Below the pieces are notes generated by a model that ran no database searches, was not told the DNA's origin, and saw only the letters and a list, made by a program, of their open reading frames with translations. Made by a program: the position numbers and the translations under genes. From NCBI RefSeq assembly GCF_009741445.1, contig NZ_CP046507.1, forward strand, positions 3,100,001 through 3,164,000: 64,000 bases of DNA, written 5' to 3'. Positions 7,143 through 20,301 of this stretch are shown here, piece after piece; position 1 is the first letter of the stretch, and each line of letters opens with the position of its first letter. The DNA is from Mycobacterium avium subsp. avium. GTDB taxonomy: Bacteria; Actinomycetota; Actinomycetes; Mycobacteriales; Mycobacteriaceae.

Positions 7143-10100
7143 GTGGCTGAAGTGTTCGTCACCGGCGACAGCATCGTTTACAGCGCGTCGGACCTCGCCG
7201 CCGCCGCACGCTGCGAGTTCGCGCTGCTGCGCGATTTCGACGCCAAACTCGGCCGCGGGCCGGCCGTCACCGTCGAGGACGACCTGTTGATCCGGACAGC
7301 CACCCTGGGCGCCGAGCACGAGCGGCGCGAACTGGCGCGGCTGCGCGAGCGGTTCGGCGATGCCGTCGCGGTCATCGGCCGCCCGGCCTACACGCCGGCC
7401 GCGCTGACGGCGGCCAGCGAGGCCACCCGCCGCGCGGTCGCCGACCGGGCTCCCGTCATCTACCAGGCCGCCATGTTCGACGGCCGCTTCCTGGGGTTCG
7501 CCGACTTCCTGGTGCGCGACGGCGAGCGCTACCAGGTGGTGGACACCAAGCTGGCCCGCTCGGAGAAGGTGACCGCGCTGCTGCAGCTGGCCGCCTACGC
7601 CGACGCGCTGGCCGCCGCCGGTGTCCCCGTCGCGCCGGAGGCCGAGCTGCGGCTGGGTGACGGAACCGCGGTGCGGCACCGGGTGTGCGACCTGGTCCCG
7701 GTGTACCGCTCAGCCCGGGCCCGGCTGCAGCGGCTGCTCGACGAACACCGCGCCGGCGGCGCCGCGGTGCGCTGGGACGACGAGAACGTGACCGCGTGCT
7801 TCCGTTGCGCGGTGTGCGTCGAGCAGCTGCGCGCCACCGACGATGTGCTGCTGGTCGCCGGCATGCGAGTCAGCCAGCGGGACAAGCTTTTTGACGCCGG
7901 CATCAGCACCGTCGCCGAACTGGCCGCGCACCGCGGGCCGGTGCCGGAGCTGGCCGCCGGGGTGGTCGCGAAACTGACCGCCCAGGCCAAACTGCAAGTC
8001 CGCGAACGTGAAACCGGGGTGCCGCAGGTCGAGATCGTCGATCCGCAGCCGTTGGCGCTGCTGCCCGAGCCCGACCCCGGTGACCTGTTCTTCGACTTCG
8101 AAGGCGACCCGCTGTGGACCGCCGACGGCCGCGAATGGGGTCTGGAATACCTGTTCGGGGTCCTGGAAGCCGGGCCGTCGGGCAGGTTCCGGCCGCTGTG
8201 GGCGCACAACCGTTCGGAGGAACGCAAGGCGCTCACCGACTTTCTGGCGCTGGTGGCCAACCGGCGCAGACGCCGCCCCAACATGCACATCTACCATTAC
8301 GCGCCGTACGAGAAGACCGCGTTGCTGCGGCTGGCCGGCCGCTACGGGGTGGGCGAGGACCAGGTCGACGAACTGCTGCGCAGCGGGACACTGGTCGACC
8401 TGTATCCCTTGGTGCGCAGGAGCATTCGGGTGGGCGCGGACTCGTTCAGCCTCAAGGCGCTCGAGCCGCTGTACATGGGCAGCCGGCTGCGCGCCGGGGA
8501 GGTGACCACGGCCGCCGGGTCGATCACCTCCTACGCGCGCTACTGCGAACTGCAGGCCGACGGCCGCGCCGACGAGGCGGTCGCGGTGCTCAAGGAGATC
8601 GAGGACTACAACCACTACGACTGCCGGTCCACGCAGGAGCTGCGTAACTGGCTGATGCTGCGCGCCTACGAATCCGGCGTGCTGCCCGTCGGTGCGCAAC
8701 CGGTGGGCGACGGCAACACCGTCGACGACCGCGACGAGTTGGTGGCCACGTTGTCGGCGTTCACCGGGGCCGCCGGCATCGACGAGCGCACCCCGCAGCA
8801 GACCGCGGTGGCGCTGCTGGCGGCGGCCCGCGGCTACCACCGGCGCGAGGACAAACCCTTCTGGTGGGCGCATTTCGACCGGCTGAACTTCCCCATCGAC
8901 GAATGGGCGGACAACACCGACGTTTTCGTCGCCGAACAGGCGTCGGTGTGTGTCGACTGGCAGACCCCCGCCCGCGCGCGCAAGCCGCAGCGCCGGGTGC
9001 GGCTGCGCGGCGAGCTGGCCCGCGGCGAGCTGCGCACCGAGGTCTTCGCACTGTACGACCCGCCGGCGCCGCCCGGCATGACCGACAACCCGGACCGGCG
9101 GGGGGCCGGGCGGGCCACGGTGGTCGAGGCCGACGACCCGGCACTGCCCACTGAGGTGGTGGTCCTCGAACGAGTCACCAGCGACGGCAAGCCCTTTCAC
9201 CAGTTGCCCTTCGCGCTGACCCCGGGCCCGCCCATCCCCACCACCGCGCTGCGGGACTCGATCGAGGCGACCGTCGCGGCGGTGGCCGCCGGCCTGCCGC
9301 GGCTGCCCGACAGCGCCGTCGTCGACGTGCTGCTGCGTCGCGCGCCCCGCACCCGCAGCGGCGCCGCGCTGCCCCGCAGCGCCGACACCGTCGCCGACAT
9401 CGCCTCCGCGCTAAAGGATTTGGACTCGTCGTACCTGGCGGTGCACGGGCCGCCCGGCACCGGCAAGACGCACACTGCGGCCCGGGTGATCGTGCGCCTG
9501 GTCGCCGAGCACCGCTGGCGCGTCGGTGTGGTCGCGCAATCACACGCCACGGTGGAAAACCTGCTGGACTGCGTGATCGATGCCGGACTGGATCCGCGGC
9601 GGATCGCCAAGAAGCGCTACGACCGCCAGGCCCCGCGCTGGCAGGAGATCGACGGCAACGCCTACGCTGCCTTCCTGGCCGACACGCCGGGCTGCGTGAT
9701 CGGCGGCACCGCATGGGATTTCGCCAACGCCAACCGGATCCCACCCGGCAGCCTGGACCTGCTGGTGATCGACGAGGCCGGCCAATTCTGTTTGGCCAAC
9801 ACCATCGCGGTGGCCCCGGCCGCCGCGAACCTGCTGCTGCTCGGGGACCCGCAGCAGCTGCCGCAAGTCAGCCAGGGCACCCACCCGGAGCCGGTCGACA
9901 CGTCGGCGCTGGACTGGCTGGTCGACGGGCAGCGCACGCTGCCCGACGAACGCGGCTACTTCCTGGACCGCTCCTACCGCATGCACCCGGCCGTCTGCGC
10001 CGCGGTGTCCGCGTTGTCCTACGAGGGCAGGCTGCATTCCGACGCGTGCACGGCCGCCCGACGCCTCGACGGGTGCCCGCCCGGGGTGCGGCTGCTTTCG

Positions 10101-10565
10101 GTTGACCACCAAGGCAATTCGACCGAGAGCCCCGAGGAGGCCGACGCGATCGCGGCCGCCGTCACGGGACTGCTCGGGGCGTCGTGGACCGACGAGCACG
10201 GCACCCGCGCGTTGACCGCCTCCGACGTGCTGGTGCTGGCGCCTTACAACGCCCAGGTGGCGCTGCTGCGCCGCCGGTTGGGCTCGGCCGGGCTGGACGG
10301 GGTGCGGGTGGGCACCGTCGACAAGTTCCAGGGCGGGCAGGCGCCGGTGGTCTTCATCTCGATGACGGCCTCGTCGGTGGACGTGGTGCCGCGCGGAATC
10401 TCCTTCCTGCTCAACAGGAATCGGCTCAACGTGGCGGTGAGCCGGGCCCAGTACGCGGCGGTGATCGTGCGGTCGCCGACGCTGACGGAGTACCTGCCCG
10501 GCACGCCGGCGGGGCTGATCGAGCTGGGCGCGTTCCTGGCGCTCACCCAGCCCGATCTGCGCTGA
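7143..10565 (+). CDS. RecB-like nuclease / DEDD exonuclease / SF1 helicase fusion (Rv1251c-like)
   Basis: A 1140-residue DNA-processing protein. Residues 110-140 carry a PD-(D/E)xK-type core (GFADFLV then YQVVDTKLA), followed by a CFRCAVC cysteine cluster at 219-225. The middle part resembles a DnaQ/RNase-H-like exonuclease, with FDFEGD at 316-321 and NHYDCRS near 490. The C-terminal superfamily 1 helicase has GPPGTGKT at 769-776, DEAGQ at 877-881, GDPQQLPQ near 900, VDKFQGGQ near 1058 and NVAVSRAQ near 1096. Length matches what I recall for M. tuberculosis Rv1251c. GTG start. Predicted cytosolic DNA repair or defence enzyme; its cellular role is not known to me. Confidence 0.9.
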   Translation: MAEVFVTGDSIVYSASDLAAAARCEFALLRDFDAKLGRGPAVTVEDDLLIRTATLGAEHERRELARLRERFGDAVAVIGRPAYTPAALTAASEATRRAVADRAPVIYQAAMFDGRFLGFADFLVRDGERYQVVDTKLARSEKVTALLQLAAYADALAAAGVPVAPEAELRLGDGTAVRHRVCDLVPVYRSARARLQRLLDEHRAGGAAVRWDDENVTACFRCAVCVEQLRATDDVLLVAGMRVSQRDKLFDAGISTVAELAAHRGPVPELAAGVVAKLTAQAKLQVRERETGVPQVEIVDPQPLALLPEPDPGDLFFDFEGDPLWTADGREWGLEYLFGVLEAGPSGRFRPLWAHNRSEERKALTDFLALVANRRRRRPNMHIYHYAPYEKTALLRLAGRYGVGEDQVDELLRSGTLVDLYPLVRRSIRVGADSFSLKALEPLYMGSRLRAGEVTTAAGSITSYARYCELQADGRADEAVAVLKEIEDYNHYDCRSTQELRNWLMLRAYESGVLPVGAQPVGDGNTVDDRDELVATLSAFTGAAGIDERTPQQTAVALLAAARGYHRREDKPFWWAHFDRLNFPIDEWADNTDVFVAEQASVCVDWQTPARARKPQRRVRLRGELARGELRTEVFALYDPPAPPGMTDNPDRRGAGRATVVEADDPALPTEVVVLERVTSDGKPFHQLPFALTPGPPIPTTALRDSIEATVAAVAAGLPRLPDSAVVDVLLRRAPRTRSGAALPRSADTVADIASALKDLDSSYLAVHGPPGTGKTHTAARVIVRLVAEHRWRVGVVAQSHATVENLLDCVIDAGLDPRRIAKKRYDRQAPRWQEIDGNAYAAFLADTPGCVIGGTAWDFANANRIPPGSLDLLVIDEAGQFCLANTIAVAPAAANLLLLGDPQQLPQVSQGTHPEPVDTSALDWLVDGQRTLPDERGYFLDRSYRMHPAVCAAVSALSYEGRLHSDACTAARRLDGCPPGVRLLSVDHQGNSTESPEEADAIAAAVTGLLGASWTDEHGTRALTASDVLVLAPYNAQVALLRRRLGSAGLDGVRVGTVDKFQGGQAPVVFISMTASSVDVVPRGISFLLNRNRLNVAVSRAQYAAVIVRSPTLTEYLPGTPAGLIELGAFLALTQPDLR

Positions 10566-10569
10566 CCGG

Positions 10570-12585
10570 CTAGTTGCCCGACGAGTGCCGGCCGTAACCG
10601 GTGGGGTCGTCGTCCGGGTCGGGACGGTGGTGCTGGCCGCGCAGCGACTCGCCTTCGCCCAAGTGGTGACCCGCCGGGCCGGGGTGATGGCGGCGCGGCG
10701 GCCGGGTGAACCGGTCGGCGGGCGGGCCGGGTTTGGGCGCGCGCCGCACCGCCACCTGGCGCAGCCGCTTGCCGCCGTCCACGTGAGACCCGTTGTGCGC
10801 GAAGCCGATCGGCTGAACCTGAGCGGGCCGTTCGTCGAGCACGCTGCGCCGGGACTCGACGGGGTCACGGCGGCGCACGTCGGCGGGCGGTGCCGGGGTG
10901 GGCTGCGGCCGTCGCGGCTGCCCGGCGCGTTGCTGCGCCTCGGGTTCGGGTTCACGCACCAGGATGAGTTCGACGTACGCGTCATCGTCGTCGTAGTCGT
11001 CGTGATAGTCGCCGCCGTAGTCGTCCGGCCCGAACGCGTCGGTCCCGCCGTCGCGGTGCGCCCACGGGCGAAAACCCACCAGGAACAGCGCGGCGACGAT
11101 CCCGAACAACGCGATGAACGCCGGCAGCAGCACCGACTGCGACATGGCCGCCGCGAACGGCCCGCGCAGGAACTCGGGCAGCACCGGCCCGGCCGAGTCC
11201 TCACCCCCGCCGCCGGGCTGCCCCGGCATCTCGGCGCCGATCCGCCACGTCATGAACGCGGCCATGCCGGCGCTGCCCAGCACGGCGCCCAGCTGACGTA
11301 CCGAGTTGTACACCGCGGACCCGGCGCCGGCCAGCTGCGCCGACAGGTTGCGCGTCGCGGTCGCCGTCAGCGGCGACCACACGAAGGCCATCCCCACACC
11401 CATCGCGAAGAACGGCAGCACCAGCCGCCAGATCGGCGTCGCCGGCGACATCTCGAAGGTGAGCCAGGTCAGCGCGATCGCCAGCAGCGAAAACCCGAAA
11501 CCGAGCACCGGGCGCGGGTGGTAGCGGTCGACGATCTTGCCGACGAACGGCGCGAACACCCCGTTGGCGATCGCCATCGGCGCGATCAGCAGGGCCGAGC
11601 GGGTCGGCGACAGGCCGCACACCGCCTGGGCGTAAAACGTCAGCGGCAACATCATGGCCGTCGCGGCGAACGAGATGATCGCCACGCCGATGGTGCACAG
11701 GCTGAAGTCGCGGTCGGCGAAGATCACCAGCGGGATCAGCGGCTCCCGGACATTGACCGACTGCCAGAACACGAACACCGTCACGAACCCGACACCCGCG
11801 ACGATCAGCGCCCAGATCCAGGGTTGCCAGTGCGCGGCCTGGCCCTGCTGCAGCCCGAACACGATCAGGAACATGCCCACCCCGGACAACCCGACCCCGA
11901 CCAGGTCGAAGCGGTGCGACTGGGTGGGCAGCACCGGAACCAGCCAGTACGCCAGGACCAGCCCCAGCACCCCGATCGGGACGTTGACGAAGAAGATCCA
12001 CTGCCACCCGAGCCCGTCGACCAGCACCCCACCGGCCAGCGGCCCCGCCAGGCTGGCCGCCCCGGCGGTGGCGCTCCACACGCTGACCGCCACGCCGCGC
12101 CGCTCCGCCGGGAAGATCCGGGTGATCGTCGACAACGTCTGCGGAGTCAGCACGCCGGCTCCGACACCCTGGACGACGCGGGCCGCGATCAGCATGGCGG
12201 CGCTGCCGGCCAGCCCGCACCACACCGACGCGACGGTGAACACCGCCAGGCCGATCAGGTACAGGTTCTTGGTGCCGAAGCGGTCGCCGAGACGCCCGGC
12301 CACCAACAGCACGACCGCGTACCCCAGCAGATAGGCGCTGGTCACCCAGACCACGGTGTCGTAGCCGATGTGCAGGTCGGCCATGATGGTCGGGTTGGCG
12401 ATGGCGACGATGGTCGAGTCGACCATGATCATGAAGAAGCCGATCATCATCGCCCACAGCGGGTTCCACGGGTTCTGCGAGTGCGCCGAGCTTCGGGTGA
12501 TGAGGTCCCAGCGGTGGGCGCCCGGAGCGGGCCCGGACGGCGCGCGCCGCCCACCCCCCGGGGTGCGGGGCGTAGCCGTGGTCAT
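10570..12585 (-). CDS. Multidrug exporter, MFS DHA2 (14-TM) family
   Basis: A 671-residue drug:proton antiporter-type membrane protein of the EmrB/QacA group (Rv1250-like). Conserved parts include [13 protein letters not shown] in helix 1, the [11 protein letters not shown] loop between helices 2 and 3, and the [25 protein letters not shown] motif C/E stretch. The transport core ends near residue 515. About 150 hydrophilic residues follow, rich in Asp/Tyr ([17 protein letters not shown]) and then in Pro/Arg; this tail is longer than I remember for the M. tuberculosis protein. ATG at 12585 has GAGG upstream. It converges on the helicase gene with a 4-nt gap. Confidence 0.88.
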   Translation of the reverse strand: MTTATPRTPGGGRRAPSGPAPGAHRWDLITRSSAHSQNPWNPLWAMMIGFFMIMVDSTIVAIANPTIMADLHIGYDTVVWVTSAYLLGYAVVLLVAGRLGDRFGTKNLYLIGLAVFTVASVWCGLAGSAAMLIAARVVQGVGAGVLTPQTLSTITRIFPAERRGVAVSVWSATAGAASLAGPLAGGVLVDGLGWQWIFFVNVPIGVLGLVLAYWLVPVLPTQSHRFDLVGVGLSGVGMFLIVFGLQQGQAAHWQPWIWALIVAGVGFVTVFVFWQSVNVREPLIPLVIFADRDFSLCTIGVAIISFAATAMMLPLTFYAQAVCGLSPTRSALLIAPMAIANGVFAPFVGKIVDRYHPRPVLGFGFSLLAIALTWLTFEMSPATPIWRLVLPFFAMGVGMAFVWSPLTATATRNLSAQLAGAGSAVYNSVRQLGAVLGSAGMAAFMTWRIGAEMPGQPGGGGEDSAGPVLPEFLRGPFAAAMSQSVLLPAFIALFGIVAALFLVGFRPWAHRDGGTDAFGPDDYGGDYHDDYDDDDAYVELILVREPEPEAQQRAGQPRRPQPTPAPPADVRRRDPVESRRSVLDERPAQVQPIGFAHNGSHVDGGKRLRQVAVRRAPKPGPPADRFTRPPRRHHPGPAGHHLGEGESLRGQHHRPDPDDDPTGYGRHSSGN

Positions 12586-12791
12586 CCACCCCACCTCGTT
12601 TCGCTCCCGACGAACCTGTCCGGCGCCGTTTCCGCCGGATCGGCCCGCGCTGGCCGACCGGCCGCAACCAGGGCACCCGGCGGCCCGGCCGCCGCAGACA
12701 TCCAGCCTGCATTATCCCCGGCGCGGCAATGGGCCGGCAGGCAAGGATCCGCCGGGGACGGATAACGCGCCGGGAGGCGGCGCGGGCACGT

Positions 12792-12822
12792 TAGCCTGAA
12801 GGAACGCCATTTGCAGGAGAGA
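12792..12822 (+). promoter_or_regulatory. Promoter and RBS of the Rv1249c-like gene
   Basis: TAGCCT at 12792-12797 is a good TANNNT -10 box; the predicted start of transcription is near 12804. AGGAG at 12815-12819 gives a normal Shine-Dalgarno site for the ATG at 12827. No clear -35. Confidence 0.5.
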
Positions 12823-12826
12823 AAAT

Positions 12827-13600
12827 ATGCGGGCCCGACGGAACAGGTTTCCGAACCGGTTTTTCAGCACGTCCAGCGCGGCGGCGCGGACCGACAGCGG
12901 TCGGCCCAAGGTGTCCGCGCGGGCGTTGGCGCAGGTGATCGAGCGCAGTTCGCGGATCCAGGGCCCGGCCGCCGAGGCGTACGTGACCCGGCTGCGCAAC
13001 GGGCACCCCGACGCGGGCCCCGCCGAGATCCTGGCCAAGCTGCAGAAACGCTATCTGGCCATCGTGACCGCCGGCGGCGTTGCGGTGGGCGCCGCGGCCA
13101 CCATCCCCGGGATCGGCACCCTGAGCGCGCTGTCCGCGGCGGCCGCCGAGACGGTGACCTTCCTGGAGGCCACCGCCTTCTTCGTGCTGGCGGCGGCGGT
13201 GGTCTACGACATCCCGGCCGATCACCGGGAACGCCGCCGCGCGCTGGTGCTGGCCGTGCTCGTCGGCGACAACAGCGAGCGGGCCGTCGCCCAGCTGATC
13301 GGCCCCGGGCGGACCCAGGGCGGCTGGGTCTCCGAGAGCCTGGCCGCGCTGCCGCTGTCGTCGATGTCGCGACTGAACTCCCGGCTGCTCAAGTCGTGGG
13401 TGCGCAGGTACACGCTGCGCCGGGGCGCGCTGCTGTTCGGCAAACTGCTGCCCGTCGGGATCGGCGTCGTCGTCGGCGCCGTCGGCAACTATCTGGCCGG
13501 CAAGAAGATCATCCGCAACGCCAACCGGGCCTTCGGCGCGCCGCCCGCGCGCTGGCCGCGGGCGCTGCATCTGGTGCCGCCCATCCACGAAGCCGGCTGA
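12827..13600 (+). CDS. Conserved membrane-associated protein (Rv1249c-like, EcsC-type resemblance)
   Basis: A 257-residue protein of unknown function. A basic N-terminus is followed by two or three hydrophobic stretches: about 87-105 (VTAGGVAVGAAATIPGIGTL), 115-130 and 205-225 (LLFGKLLPVGIGVVVGAVGNY). The glycine/alanine-rich IPGIGTLSALSAAAAETVTF segment resembles EcsC-family proteins, but this is only a resemblance. A clear -10 and AGGAG site support the ATG start. It precedes kgd on the same strand with a 174-nt gap that contains another TAGCCT, so the two are probably transcribed separately. Confidence 0.75.
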   Translation: MRARRNRFPNRFFSTSSAAARTDSGRPKVSARALAQVIERSSRIQGPAAEAYVTRLRNGHPDAGPAEILAKLQKRYLAIVTAGGVAVGAAATIPGIGTLSALSAAAAETVTFLEATAFFVLAAAVVYDIPADHRERRRALVLAVLVGDNSERAVAQLIGPGRTQGGWVSESLAALPLSSMSRLNSRLLKSWVRRYTLRRGALLFGKLLPVGIGVVVGAVGNYLAGKKIIRNANRAFGAPPARWPRALHLVPPIHEAG

Positions 13601-13635
13601 ACCCCGGCTCCGTGGGCGGATCGGCGGCAAAAGGT

Positions 13636-13641
13636 TAGCCT
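13636..13641 (+). promoter_or_regulatory. Candidate -10 upstream of kgd
   Basis: TAGCCT within GGTTAGCCTTTATAGGG lies about 134 nt before the kgd start. It would give a long 5' leader of about 125 nt. The leader has no clear hairpin that I could define and no strong Shine-Dalgarno beyond a GAGG 12-15 nt before the GTG. Confidence 0.35.
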
Positions 13642-13774
13642 TTATAGGGCGGAATCAATGAGGACCGCCACCAGTGTGGGGTGCTCGGGCACCCGGGACC
13701 GACAAGAGGGCAGGCGCCGCGGGACAGCGCTGCGGTGACCCTGCGGGACAACGGGATTGAGGCGAACTGCGGTC

Positions 13775-17518
<3,744 letters not shown>

Positions 17519-17538
17519 GGCATCGACGGGTCCTCAGT

Positions 17539-17584
17539 GTCACGCCAGCGTGGCGCTCGGGGCCCGGCGCCACGCTGGCGTGAC
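17539..17584. terminator. Perfect 18-bp stem hairpin after kgd
   Basis: The arms 17539-17556 (GTCACGCCAGCGTGGCGC) and 17567-17584 are exact reverse complements around a 10-nt loop. The hairpin starts 21 nt after the kgd stop. There is no T-tract, so it would be a non-canonical terminator, an mRNA-stabilising hairpin or a dispersed palindromic repeat. Confidence 0.65.
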
Positions 17585-17627
17585 GCTCGGCGAGGCGGGC
17601 GGAGGCGACGTTCGCACCCGAGGACAG

Positions 17628-17652
17628 CGGTACCCCGGGTACCGGCTAGCCT
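17628..17652 (+). promoter_or_regulatory. Palindrome plus -10 box before the first SDR
   Basis: CGGTACC-CCG-GGTACCG is an inverted repeat at 17628-17644, just before TAGCCT (17647-17652). It occupies the spacer/-35 area, a typical place for an operator. GGGAGG at 17671-17676 is the ribosome-binding site for the ATG at 17683. Confidence 0.5.
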
Positions 17653-17682
17653 CGACGTGAACCAACACGAGGGAGGCCGCTC

Positions 17683-18507
17683 ATGCAGGGGTTCGCCGGC
17701 AAGGTCGCCGTGGTCACCGGCGCGGGATCGGGAATCGGGCAGGCGCTGGCCGTCGAGCTGGCCCGCTCGGGCGCCAAGGTGGCGATCAGCGACGTCGACC
17801 TCGAAGGCCTGGCCCACACGGAGGAACAGCTGAAGGCGATCGGCGCGCAGTACAAGGCCGATCGGCTCGACGTGACCGAGCGCGAGGCGTTCCTGGCCTA
17901 CGCCGACGCTGTCAAGGAGCACTTCGGCAAGGTCAACCAGATCTACAACAACGCCGGCATCGCCTTCACCGGCGACGTCGAGGTCAGCCGGTTCAAGGAC
18001 ATCGAGCGGGTGATGGACGTCGACTTCTGGGGCGTGGTCAACGGCACCAAGGCGTTCCTGCCGCACCTGATCGCCTCCGGCGACGGACACGTCGTCAACG
18101 TCTCCAGCGTGTTCGGCCTGTTCTCGGTGCCGGGCCAGGCGGCCTACAACTCGGCCAAGTTCGCCGTGCGCGGCTTCACCGAGGCGCTGCGCCAGGAGAT
18201 GGCCGCGGCCGGTCACCCGGTGGCGGTGACGACCGTGCACCCCGGCGGCATCAAGACCGCGATCGCCCGCAACGCCACCGCGGCCGAGGGCCTCGACCAG
18301 GCCGAGCTGGCCAAGCTGTTCGACAAGCGGCTGGCCAAGACCACGCCGCAGCGCGCCGCCCAGATCATCCTGGACGCGGTGCGCAAGAAGAAGGCGCGGG
18401 TGCTGGTCGGCTCGGACGCCAAGGCGCTCGACATCCTGGTGCGGCTGACCGGTTCGGGCTACCAGCGGCTGTTCGGGCCGGTCATGAGCCGGCTGCTGCC
18501 CAACTGA
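17683..18507 (+). CDS. SDR oxidoreductase, Rv1245c-like (paralogue A)
   Basis: A 274-residue classical SDR: TGAGSGIG cofactor loop, NNAG (IYNNAGIAF), catalytic Ser in VSSVFG, YNSAK, then HPGGIKTAIARNA. The N-terminus MQGFAGKVAVVTGAGSGIGQ is identical over this stretch to the downstream gene, and the two proteins are similar throughout. Predicted cytosolic NAD(P)-dependent reductase; lipid- or ketone-type substrates are common in this subgroup, but nothing here fixes it. It has its own promoter with a palindrome (17628-17652). Confidence 0.88.
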   Translation: MQGFAGKVAVVTGAGSGIGQALAVELARSGAKVAISDVDLEGLAHTEEQLKAIGAQYKADRLDVTEREAFLAYADAVKEHFGKVNQIYNNAGIAFTGDVEVSRFKDIERVMDVDFWGVVNGTKAFLPHLIASGDGHVVNVSSVFGLFSVPGQAAYNSAKFAVRGFTEALRQEMAAAGHPVAVTTVHPGGIKTAIARNATAAEGLDQAELAKLFDKRLAKTTPQRAAQIILDAVRKKKARVLVGSDAKALDILVRLTGSGYQRLFGPVMSRLLPN

Positions 18508-18583
18508 TCACGAGACCCCCTATAGCCAGCATCGCTGGCAGCGATTACCGTCAAGCGGTCAAACCTGCTCGAGGGAGTGTGGC

Positions 18584-19435
18584 ATGCAAGGGTTCGCCGG
18601 CAAGGTCGCCGTGGTCACCGGCGCCGGATCGGGCATCGGGCAGGCGCTGGCGGTGGAGCTGGGCCGGGCCGGGGCCAAGCTGGCGATCAGCGACGTGGAC
18701 ACCGCGGGGCTGGCGCAGACGGCGGAGCAGCTTGCCGCGATCGGCGCGCCGGTCAAGGCGGATCGGCTCGACGTGACCGAACGCGAGGCGTTCCTGGCCT
18801 ACGCCGACGCGGTCAACGAGCATTACGGCCGGGTCAACCAGATCTACAACAACGCCGGCATCACGTTCATCGGCTCCATCGAGGACAGCCGGTTCAAGGA
18901 CATCGAGCGGGTGGTCGACGTCGACTTCTGGGGCGTCGTCAACGGCACCAAGGCGTTCCTGCCCCACCTGATCGCCTCCGGCGACGGGCACGTCATCAAC
19001 ATCTCCAGCGCGCTCGGCCTGTTCTCGGCGCCCGGGCAGGCGGCCTACGTGTCGGCCAAGTTCGCCGTCCGCGGCTTCACCGAGGCGCTGCATCAAGAGA
19101 TGCTGCGCGCCGGTCACCCGGTCCGGGTCACCACGGTGCACCCCGGCGGCATCAAAACCGCGTTCGCCCGCAACGCCACCGGTGTCGAGGGCCTCGACCA
19201 CGCCGAGCTGGCCAGCCTGTTCGAGGAACAGCAGGCCAAGACGACGCCGCAGCGCGCCGCCCAGCTCATCCTGGACGGGGTGCGCCGCAACAAGGCCCGG
19301 GTGCTGGTCGGCCCCGACGTCAAGGCCATGGACCTGCTGGTGCGGGCGGCCGGCCCCAACTACGAGCGGCTGCTGGCCGGCCCGGTGATGGGCCGGGTCA
19401 AGGAGTTCGTGACCCGGTTGCTGCCCAAGCGTTAA
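18584..19435 (+). CDS. SDR oxidoreductase, Rv1245c-like (paralogue B)
   Basis: A 283-residue SDR 76 nt downstream of paralogue A and clearly a tandem duplicate: same N-terminal MQGFAGKVAVVTGAGSGIGQ, same LDVTEREAFLAYADAV and KDIERV blocks. Differences cluster in the cofactor-side helix, around the active-site loop (ISSALGLFSAPGQAAYVSAK) and in a longer C-terminus ending LLPKR. GAGGGAG precedes the ATG. As I recall, M. tuberculosis has one copy. Its TAA overlaps the stop of the convergent lpqZ within TTAA. Confidence 0.88.
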   Translation: MQGFAGKVAVVTGAGSGIGQALAVELGRAGAKLAISDVDTAGLAQTAEQLAAIGAPVKADRLDVTEREAFLAYADAVNEHYGRVNQIYNNAGITFIGSIEDSRFKDIERVVDVDFWGVVNGTKAFLPHLIASGDGHVINISSALGLFSAPGQAAYVSAKFAVRGFTEALHQEMLRAGHPVRVTTVHPGGIKTAFARNATGVEGLDHAELASLFEEQQAKTTPQRAAQLILDGVRRNKARVLVGPDVKAMDLLVRAAGPNYERLLAGPVMGRVKEFVTRLLPKR

Positions 19436-20301
19436 CGCCCGAGAGGGTGTTCGGCCAGCCAGCCGCCGGCCACCGCCTGCGGGTCGGCGCCGGTGTCCAC
19501 CTGCCGGCGCATGTCGACCAGCGCCGCGGTGTCCAGCACGCCGGCCACTTCGTTGATCGCCAGCAACTGCCGCTCGCTGAGCGCGTTGCGCCGATACAGC
19601 GGCACCACGTTCTCGGCCCGGATCAGCGCGGGCTTGCCGTCGGACAGCGCCACCAGGTCGGCGGGCGTGCCGGGATCGGCCGTCGTCGTCCACCCCGCGG
19701 TCAGCTGCCCCGCCCGCACAGCGGCGAACATCGTTGCGGCGTCCGGGAATTCGTGGGGGGCGGCCAACCGGCAGCTGCCGACCGCCGGCGGCGCGGGGTG
19801 CCCGGCGACGGCCCCGACGACCAGGCCGTCGCAGTGCCGCGGCAACGTGCTCAGGTCCGCGCTGACGTCGCTGCCGCCCCACGCCTGGGCGGTGGCGCGG
19901 CTCACCAGCAACACGGGCTTGTCCTCGGCGGCTGTCGTGTAGTCGCCGGCCACGATGCCCTCGGGCAGGGCGGCGATCATCGCGCGGTACACGTCCTTGT
20001 CCGACATGGCCGTCGCGCCGGGCTGCAACGCCTGCAACACCCGTCCGGTGAAGGCCGGGACGACGGTGAAGGCGCCCGAATCCAGTTGGGCTGTCGGATC
20101 ACCGGCCGTCGCGGGCCGCGCGGCGAAACCATAGGACCGCAGCGCGGCGACGTAGATGCCGGCCAGCAGCGTCGAGGAGGCGTCGGGCCGCGAGCCCACC
20201 ACCACCTCGGCGTGGGCGCGACGGTCGCCGGTGTCGGTCGTGCAGCCGGTGACGGCGAGTAGGGCGGTCAGCAGCGGCGCGACCAGCCTGCCGATTCTCA
20301 C
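19432..20301 (-). CDS. lpqZ: Lipoprotein LpqZ, osmoprotectant-type solute-binding protein
   Basis: A 289-residue putative lipoprotein. The signal peptide RIGRLVAPLLTALLAVTGC ends in a lipobox with Cys near residue 20. The mature part resembles the glycine-betaine/choline OpuAC substrate-binding fold (VVVGSRPDASSTLLAGIYVAALRS and a late DTAALVDMRRQVDTGADP). No permease or ATPase genes for such an importer are adjacent, so its transporter, if any, is elsewhere. The GTG start at 20301 forms a GTGA overlap with the malic-enzyme stop, which suggests coupled translation of two apparently unrelated products. Confidence 0.85.
   Translation of the reverse strand: MRIGRLVAPLLTALLAVTGCTTDTGDRRAHAEVVVGSRPDASSTLLAGIYVAALRSYGFAARPATAGDPTAQLDSGAFTVVPAFTGRVLQALQPGATAMSDKDVYRAMIAALPEGIVAGDYTTAAEDKPVLLVSRATAQAWGGSDVSADLSTLPRHCDGLVVGAVAGHPAPPAVGSCRLAAPHEFPDAATMFAAVRAGQLTAGWTTTADPGTPADLVALSDGKPALIRAENVVPLYRRNALSERQLLAINEVAGVLDTAALVDMRRQVDTGADPQAVAGGWLAEHPLGR

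Noticed and set aside
7710-9200. 496-codon minus-strand frame inside the helicase gene
   Set aside because: A GC-driven shadow of a clearly real gene; no recognisable motif.
10585-12765. 726-codon plus-strand frame opposite the MFS exporter
   Set aside because: Composition is Arg/His/Gln/Pro-rich with no domain; the exporter on the other strand has family motifs over its whole length.
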